Assembly (NCBI GenBank): GCA_018398765.1
Contig: JAHBMJ010000070.1
Coordinates: 1 to 10,000 of the forward strand
Direction of reading: 5' to 3'
Source of the DNA: Chromera velia
Lineage: Eukaryota > Sar > Chromeraceae
Length of the DNA stretch: 10,000 bases
Shown here: one piece after another, positions 1 to 5,914 of the stretch
How positions within the stretch are numbered: the first letter of the stretch is position 1
Layout: every line of letters begins with the position of its first letter
Position numbers and translations under genes: made by a program
The notes under the pieces: model-generated
The model's database searches: none
Seen by the model: only the letters and a program-made list of their open reading frames with translations
What the model was told of the DNA's origin: nothing

Positions 1-188
1 TCAAAACGTTTTTTTTTTGAAAGCAAACCATCAAGATTTAGGTTTTTTCATTTGAATCAGCATGCGTGACGGATCGGTACTTGCAAAAGTTTTTTCGGGA
101 CCTTCATATTTGAGGTTGAAAGTCATATTGATCAAATATTTGATCGTATTTGATAGGTCTTTAAACACTAGGTCCTCCCTGACTGGAT

Positions 189-247
189 ATTTGATTTGAG
201 CTTAAGCCCTACCTCAAATCAAATTAAATCAAATCAAATCAAATCAA
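189..247. repeat. 12-bp hairpin and CAAAT pentamer array
   Basis: ATTTGATTTGAG (189-200) and CTCAAATCAAAT (213-224) are perfect inverted repeats with a 12-nt spacer. The right arm runs into a CAAAT-type pentamer array to about 247. The rest of 1-324 is A/T-rich and holds no gene that I can see. Confidence 0.75.
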
Positions 248-399
248 ACATGGTCACTAGTCAGAGCATGAAGAGCGGCAGGCCGCCGCTATCACCTCCC
301 GGACCTCCCTGAAGCTAAGTACCACTTGAAAGTTTAAGCCGCATTTTTGGATAAGCTTGAAAGTCCGCGCTGCAGGTACAGATCATTCACAGTGTCTTG

Positions 400-924
400 T
401 ACACTGTGCTGTTAGGAGTAACTACCGGCCTTTTTGAGAAAGCTTTTGGTTACCATCAAATTGGTAACTGAAATTTGGTAACTGGGGGGGTCTGACGGGA
501 CTACTAGCGGGACTACTGCTACCACGGTAATCTGCCTGAATCTGACTACAAATATGTTGAATCGGGATTTAATATAGGAGAAATTAACGTATCTTTAAAA
601 ACTGTGTAAAATATAAAAAGGATCATTTTTAAACTTATCTTGTCTAAGTTGTTTTTATAATATCAAAAACTTGACTTTGACTTACACATATTTAATTTGT
701 GGATATAAGAGAACTTTGCAATAAATCTATCTTTGGTACTCAATTTATCTACTAGTTTGTCTAGCTTAAAAGAACGTTTACCACTGTTTTGGTTACTAAA
801 ACAACAGTAATCAATGTGACTCAGACTGCATGATTACCGTAACCATGAAAATCATGGTTACCAAGCGGCCTAACGGCTGTCTAGGTAACCAAACTAAGTT
901 GGTTACTCCTAACAGCACAGTGTA
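400..924. mobile_element. 525-bp non-autonomous DNA transposon (MITE) with 8-bp target-site duplication
   Basis: The ends are perfect 23-bp inverted repeats (400-422 and 902-924; the left one begins TACACTGTGCTGTTAGGAGT). They are flanked by perfect direct copies of GTGTCTTG (392-399 and 925-932). The interior is A/T-rich with no coding frame. It carries repeated GGTTACC/GGTAAC motifs near both ends (448-454, 463-468, 477-482, 791-796, 856-862, 884-890, 901-906), which may be transposase-binding subterminal repeats. An 8-bp duplication is typical of hAT elements, but P and Merlin elements can also give about 8 bp, so the superfamily is tentative. Confidence 0.9.
839..861. repeat. Perfect hairpin inside the first MITE
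   Basis: The 10-bp arms GTAACCATGA (839-848) and TCATGGTTAC (852-861) are separated by AAA. The arms contain the GGTTAC subterminal motif in opposite orientations, so the hairpin is probably part of the transposon's end structure. Confidence 0.75.
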
Positions 925-1151
925 GTGTCTTGAAAGCCAAAGCCGCATATCCGGACGATGTCTTGAACGTCTACGCCGCAGTTGTGGACGGTCTCTTGAA
1001 AAACGATATATGCCGCAGATAGAGTCTAGAGATCATCTTAATTATATTTTTTCAAGTGACACTTACGTTCAGGGAGGTTGCCTTCCGGGTGCCCATCCTC
1101 TTTCTAGGGTTGGGAAAAGGTTTATTGAGAAAAGGTTCAAATCTGAAAAAG

Positions 1152-1211
1152 TAAACCTGTTGAACCTGTTTTGAACCTGTTGAACCTGTTGAACCTGTTT
1201 TAAACCTGTTT
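1152..1211. repeat. GAACCTGTT tandem array
   Basis: About six copies of a 9-11 bp unit with core AACCTGTT lie in direct orientation just inside the left end of the 795-bp element. Related GAACCT units recur inside its right end, so they look like subterminal repeats rather than a free microsatellite. Confidence 0.85.
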
Positions 1212-1358
1212 TGGAGGCCAGACGCGCGGCCACTGGCACAAGGCCGGCCAGGCCCGCGCCGCCCGTGGCCCATATAGGTGAAATAAGGAGCCGGAGCCGC
1301 GCGCACAACAACTGTCCCCAGCCGGTTCAATCTATTGTGTCGGACAGATGCATGTTAG

Positions 1359-1398
1359 CATATGTCAGCATCATATGTCAGCATGAAAACTCATGCTG
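1359..1398. repeat. 13-bp direct repeat running into a perfect hairpin
   Basis: Two adjacent copies of CATATGTCAGCAT (1359-1371 and 1372-1384) overlap a hairpin with arms CAGCATGA and TCATGCTG (1379-1386 and 1391-1398) and loop AAAC. It lies inside the 795-bp element and has no known function. Confidence 0.7.
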
Positions 1399-1818
1399 AT
1401 GGTTGCAGAAGTGAAGAAGTACACGTGACTTATCAAGTTTTCCACTTGCAAGGCCCCGCATCAAAACAGACAGTCTCCACTGAAGGAATGAGGAAGTATA
1501 GAGTTTGTTTGACAGCAGTCTGCACGACAGTGTAATTGACAATGTCTTTTTGGAGGGGCTGCTTCAGACTCGTGCCGGCAGCAGTCCCTCTGCTTGCTTC
1601 CGCTACTACCGTCTCCGGATCTTTGATTACTAATTTTTGACTATAAACAGTGAATAACTTGAGACTAGCACCTAATGTGAGCGTAAATATTGATTTAAAC
1701 TATTTAAAAACACTACTAAGGCATAGATTCTATAATAAAACGTTCTAAAAATGCATTAAAACCTAATTTAAAGGCATAAAATAACACGAAAAAATGAGGT
1801 TTCTATTAATTAAAAGTG

Positions 1819-1889
1819 AACCTGTTTTTGAACCTGATTCAGGTTCATTACTTCAAAGTGAACCTTGAACCTTGAACCTTGAACCTTTT
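1819..1889. repeat. GAACCT-type subterminal repeat array
   Basis: GAACCTGTTTTT and GAACCTGATT copies are followed by four GAACCTT units that run into the right terminal inverted repeat. One CAGGTTC copy is inverted. This is the counterpart of the left-hand GAACCTGTT array. Confidence 0.8.
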
Positions 1890-2001
1890 CCTAGCACTAC
1901 CTCTTTCTAAATCCCACTTAATTGTCTTTCATCTATTTTTGTTGACAGATTCCACTCACAGCTATCATCTATCATGCATTAAATTAATCAATCACTTATT
2001 A

Positions 2002-2028
2002 AATCAATCAATCAATCAATCAATCAAT
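2002..2028. repeat. (AATC)n microsatellite
   Basis: About six AATC tetramers lie in an A/T-rich stretch right of the second transposon. The interval 1908-2180 shows no other coding signal. Confidence 0.9.
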
Positions 2029-2085
2029 TTATGAGTCGGCTTACTCCGTCAAAATACAAAATTTACAGTATTATTTACTTATTGC

Positions 2086-2175
2086 TACGTTTGATAGAAA
2101 AATAGTTAATAATAGTTAGCTATTTTCACTATTTTAATAGACAGCTGCATGTTTCCACTGGCAGTATCAAACGTA
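2086..2175. repeat. 90-bp inverted-repeat segment
   Basis: TACGTTTGATA (2086-2096) and its exact complement (2165-2175) enclose 68 bp with further short A/T inverted repeats. No clear target duplication flanks it, so it may be a very short foldback element or the relic of one. Confidence 0.5.
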
Positions 2176-3370
2176 AGTCTCAGGCTGAAACCAAGGATTC
2201 AAACCACGGGCATGCAGTAAGACCTGCATGCGTGTGCTGGACAGACCAATCGCAGTGTCGGCCAGGACTTGCGGCTACGGCGCACTGCAAGAACATTACT
2301 AGTTTTACGGGATCGAAGCAGCACACACGAAATCCGATAGTAGTAGTATGCAGCACACAAGACACCCATCCCCATGCTGGCTGCGTTACTGAGCAACTCC
2401 CTCTCTCTTCTTCGGCAAAGGAGAGAAAGATAGGAGTTCTCTCTTCCTTGACCGCGAAAGACGTGCAGCCCAAGCTCCCTTTAAAAAAACCAACTGAAAA
2501 GAGCGAGAGAGTGCCAAGACACCGACGTGGCCTTGCTACGGGGGGCTGCAGACTTTCTGCAGCGGAGATTCGTTCGTTCACACAGTCATTAGTTCGAAGT
2601 CGCCTCTCACCCGTTCGGTGTCTCAACTCAACGCAACTCTCCGTCTGACACACACGCCGTGGATATTCAGTCTCTTTCTTTGATGAAAAGTTTTGCACCA
2701 AAGACTGTTTTCTTAAAACATGTCATGCACATACCTGCATGCTGGCATGCATGCAGAAACATTCCCGTGTCGCGACAGTGCTTTTTATGCAGAGAAGGAT
2801 ATTGGGGGGCGGAAAGGAAGTGAAGATCATTGCAGGAAGGAGAAGATGGACGCACGCACGCACGCACGCAGGCACGCACGCACCAACAGAGAGCAACATC
2901 CATCCATCGATCGATCCATCCATGAGAAGTCATTTTTCGATCATTCATGCACTGGCCTGGCCAACCAAGCCATGCACGCATGAAAGTATCATCTTGCCCC
3001 CTTCCCCCGGCACAAGAAAGAAGGGCGATAGATAGTCCATCCTTTTTCCCGATGTGCGCAGATCGATGGGTGGCGGTCCTTTTTTCTAAGAACATGCAAC
3101 GAACACCTCGAGGAACAGAGAAACGGCCGTTGCTTAAACCAAGAGACAGACAGACAGAGAGACAGAGAGAGAGAGAGGGAGAGAGAGAGAGAGAGTTGAT
3201 CCATCTATGCATCTCTCCTGATTGAAAAGACAGATCAACGCAGAATAGCCAGGCAGAGGGGAAATGCTCTGATGGAGTCATCAGTCAAAAAGAGCCAGAG
3301 ACCACAGTCATCCGGCCAACTGAAACACGTCCGTTTTTTGAGAGCACCCCCGTACCTCTTTCTCTTCCTT
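2176..3370. other. Gene-free interval with simple repeats
   Basis: Frames of up to 173 codons exist on both strands, but they overlap, translate to simple-sequence peptides and show no domain. The interval holds an ACGC array (2851-2883), CATC/CGAT repeats (2897-2922), a GA-rich run (3141-3195) and a perfect 8-bp hairpin at 2545-2563. It may include untranslated regions, but none can be delimited. Confidence 0.6.
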
Positions 3371-3373
3371 CGT

Positions 3374-3622
3374 GTCCTGTCCTTTTTGCTTGCTGTGTGG
3401 CTGGAGACGGATCGTTTGGACTCCCTTTTCAAATCCAATTCTTCTTCATGTTATGCGTCCTGTCCTTTTTGCTTGCTGTGTGGCTGGAGACGGATCGTTC
3501 GGATTCCCTTTTCAAATCCAATTCTTCTTCATGTTATGTGTCCTGTCCTTTTTGCTTGCTGTGTGGCTGGAGACGGATCGTTCGGATTCCCTTTTCATAT
3601 CCGTTTCTTCTTCCATCTTATG
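3374..3622. repeat. Three tandem copies of an 83-bp unit
   Basis: Copies start at 3374, 3457 and 3540, each with GTCCTGTCCTTTTTGCTTGC. Copies 1 and 2 are nearly identical; copy 3 diverges over its last 30 bp or so. The period is not a multiple of three, so successive copies shift frame, which argues against coding. Confidence 0.95.
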
Positions 3623-4471
3623 GATACACACGGTCTGTCTCGTCGTCTGGATAGCTCTCTCTCGTAGACTGAAGGAAGGAGAGAAGGACGAAGAGAAGAA
3701 AGAATGAGACGGAGAAAGAGCGGAAAACGGCATCTCTGGCTGCCTCCGTGTTGATGTGGTTGTGGTTGTTTTGCACATGGGGACCCCTGTCCATGCAGCT
3801 TATTTTGATATGTGCTGACGATCGCACATTAAGATTTCGACTAGTGGCTCAGTCGTGAACTGCCAGAAACAAATGTAGGAAGAAGGGCATGCGACAAAGA
3901 AGGAAGCACAAGAAGCACGAATTAACACCCAAAAGCGAAGTGCAACAGACGCGAGAAGGACAGAAGGAAGGAAGGAAGGAAGGAAGGAAAGAAATAGGAA
4001 TGAGAGAAATAAGGAATGAAAAGAAAGGAATGCACGAAGGAAATAAGGAAGGAAAGAAAGCAACGAGAGGTGGGGGAGAAAGAATCTTAAATCAAACAAC
4101 AGAGCAGAACGAGAAGTCCAGAGACAGACAGAAAGAAGACTGGACAAGGAAACGGACATTGTTTTGTTTTCTTTCGTTGCTGATCGCTGTGAACCTGTCT
4201 CCGCCTGTCTGTCTGTCTCTCTTTGCATCATCTCTTCATCTCATCAAGTCGTCCAGTCTCGTCATTCATTCATTCATTCAATCAATCAATCCTGTTCATT
4301 CAGCCTCTCCGACAAAGACGAGACGCCTCTTCTTTGGATTGGATATGAAGACGCCTCTTTGTTTTGTTTGTCGTTCGCTATGTCCCTCTTTCCCTCTTTT
4401 CGACACCCTAGTATGGACACCCTCATTTCGACACCCTCTTTTCCCCTTTCCCTCTTTTCGACACCCTCGTA
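3623..4471. other. Gene-free interval, probably 3' flank or 3' UTR of the CCCH gene
   Basis: It contains a GAAG microsatellite (3964-3990), CTGT repeats (about 4195-4220), ATTC/AATC repeats (4263-4291) and, directly after the CCCH gene's stop, a cluster of TTCGACACCCT copies (4399-4409, 4427-4437, 4457-4467). I see no convincing poly(A) signal on the minus strand, and the transcript end is unknown. Confidence 0.6.
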
Positions 4472-5914
4472 TCACTCATTTTCATCATACGGAGGAGCCT
4501 TAATGCGTTCCTCCTTTACCTTCGGCTCTACCCTCTGCACTGTCCCTCTCTCAGTCCCCGAGGGGCCGGAGAAAGAGGAAGAAGATGATCTTGTGCCTTC
4601 CTCCTCGTCTTCTCCGGAATCCCTCGAGGACGAAGCAGATCCACCGCTCGAAACCGCGAACTCTCCGTCTCGGGCGGACTCTCCCCCAGACCCCACTGAG
4701 CTTCTCTCGGCGCCACGTGAGGGATTGGAGGCGGACGCAGAGCCCTGCTCAGAGGAGAGACCAAACCTGGCAGTCCTCGAACTGCCTCCCGACCATCCAT
4801 CTGCCCCCTCCCCACGGGTTTTTTTCCTCAGAACCGGTGTGGCATCTGTCAGAGGGAGGCTTTCTATCAGAGACCCCTGTCCAGATGAACCGCTAGAGGG
4901 GGTGGGGGATCTGTTTTGAGTCAACGGACAAACCCTAGAGCCGTTGAGCTCCCCGCTCTTCAAGTGCAGCCTTCCCCTCGACACCCGCCTTCTGTCTGCT
5001 CCCACCCCCTCTGGGCGGAAGGAGGGGTCAGGGACCACCGGCAGGATGTCCACACTCACATCCAATTCATCAGCGGGTCGAATGTGGGAGTTCCGCTTGG
5101 AGGAAGAAGAGAGGCGTTCAAAACCCGGAGGGGGAGGGGGACGGGGGCCGAGAGGAGGACGGTGTTGTTGGATTCCGACCGCAACCTCCGTGTTCACACC
5201 AGCCTCGTCGATTGGGGGCCTCTCAGAGTCGAAATTGTCGGCAGGCGGTGAGGGGCGTGTACCGGCAGGGGGGAGGGGGACCGGACGGGAGGGATGTGGG
5301 GCTTGAGGGTGAAAGCGTCCCCCCCTCGTCTTTGTCTGCGGTCCTGTGGCGGCAGTGGGAAGAGGAAGGAGACCGAAGTCTTCCTTTCTAGAGTGATGGT
5401 GCATGGGGGGGGGGTGACCCTGGTGGTGTGAGGCCGGTGCAGTTTGCGAGAGGTTGGTGGAAGAGGCGGACAGTCCGACTGAGAGAGAGGAGGCAGAGAG
5501 GGGCAGAGGGACCTGAGTGCCCCCTCTTTCATCGTTCAGGAGATGATTGTTGAACTCCTGGTCCAGTGGAGGAACTCTGTCAGATGGAGGGGTGGGGGTG
5601 GGAGCTGGGGTAGTGGATGCTTTGGAAAAGTGCTGATTTCCACTATGGCTACTGCTGCTCGTGCTCTTATTTCCCTTTCCATTGCCTCCTTCGGAGCTTT
5701 TACCATCAACGCTCTCTGAAAGGCTATGCGGTTTGGAGGTGCGCGCATTTTGAGCGACGAACATATCCTCTTCCTCCAGCTCCCTTGCCCTCTCTTCTTG
5801 TTCCTTGGCAAGAGTATGTTGCCTCCCTTCGTGTTCGCCCTTGATGAGAAGGAGGAACTCTCTGTCGAGAGATGAGAGGTAAGAGAGAAGACAGTCGTGG
5901 TGCAACAACCACAC
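4472..5914 (-). CDS. Exon 6 of the CCCH gene: helical start, long disordered tail, stop
   Basis: This final exon is 1443 nt (residues 268-747) and ends in TGA at 4474-4472. The acceptor is gccctgcag|GTGTGG after a good pyrimidine tract. Residues 276-322 are rich in Leu, Glu and Arg and are probably helical or coiled coil. The rest is Ser/Pro/Gly-rich, with a His cluster near 437-441, a proline run at 526-530, an acidic run at 702-706 and a serine run at 710-714. V733-K-E-E736 fits the SUMO consensus. A 1.4-kb open frame in this repeat-rich setting strongly supports coding. Confidence 0.88.
   Translation of the reverse strand: MWLLHHDCLLSYLSSLDREFLLLIKGEHEGRQHTLAKEQEERARELEEEDMFVAQNARTSKPHSLSESVDGKSSEGGNGKGNKSTSSSSHSGNQHFSKASTTPAPTPTPPSDRVPPLDQEFNNHLLNDERGGTQVPLPLSASSLSVGLSASSTNLSQTAPASHHQGHPPPMHHHSRKEDFGLLPLPTAATGPQTKTRGGRFHPQAPHPSRPVPLPPAGTRPSPPADNFDSERPPIDEAGVNTEVAVGIQQHRPPLGPRPPPPPGFERLSSSSKRNSHIRPADELDVSVDILPVVPDPSFRPEGVGADRRRVSRGRLHLKSGELNGSRVCPLTQNRSPTPSSGSSGQGSLIESLPLTDATPVLRKKTRGEGADGWSGGSSRTARFGLSSEQGSASASNPSRGAERSSVGSGGESARDGEFAVSSGGSASSSRDSGEDEEEGTRSSSSSFSGPSGTERGTVQRVEPKVKEERIKAPPYDENE

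Larger units (their letters stand above)
325..1020. repeat. Degenerate ~33-bp tandem array split by the first MITE
   Basis: Units start CTTGAA and share a GCCGCA core and a GGA tail: 325-355, 356-395, 396-399 continued at 929-961, 962-994, and 995-1020 (partial). The MITE at 400-924 plus its target duplication interrupts the third unit. Removing the element and one duplication copy restores a 33-bp unit. Coding is not supported: the first unit reads into a stop in the frame that is open in later units. Confidence 0.6.
1105..1899. mobile_element. 795-bp non-autonomous DNA transposon with 8-bp target-site duplication
   Basis: The ends are inverted repeats that match at 15 of 18 positions: TAGGGTTGGGAAAAGGTT at 1105-1122, and the complement of AACCTTTTCCTAGCACTA at 1882-1899. 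They are flanked by perfect CCTCTTTC copies at 1097-1104 and 1900-1907. The termini fit the hAT pattern YARNG (TAGGG and TAGTG). Arrays of GAACCTGTT (about 1152-1211) and GAACCTT (about 1858-1889) sit just inside the ends. No transposase frame is present. The imperfect inverted repeats suggest an older insertion than the element at 400-924. Confidence 0.8.

Noticed and set aside
2180-2215. tRNA T-arm-like sequence GGTTTGAATCC on the minus strand
   Set aside because: The stem has a mismatch, and no A-box, anticodon arm or acceptor stem could be placed around it.
2180-2701. Overlapping 173-codon (minus) and 138-codon (plus) ORFs
   Set aside because: They overlap on opposite strands, have no domain, hydrophobic pattern or supporting splice context, and lie in repeat-rich DNA.
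2667-3281. 204-codon minus-strand ORF with Ser-Leu and Cys-Val-Arg-Ala runs
   Set aside because: The peptide is a translation of GA and ACGC microsatellites, not a protein-like sequence.
3272-3707. Three overlapping plus-strand ORFs
   Set aside because: They arise from the 83-bp tandem repeat being read in shifting frames.
4164-4919. 251-codon plus-strand ORF
   Set aside because: It lies largely antisense to the well-supported exon 6; the rest is simple CATT/CTGT repeat. Its peptide is a shadow of the Ser/Glu-rich exon.
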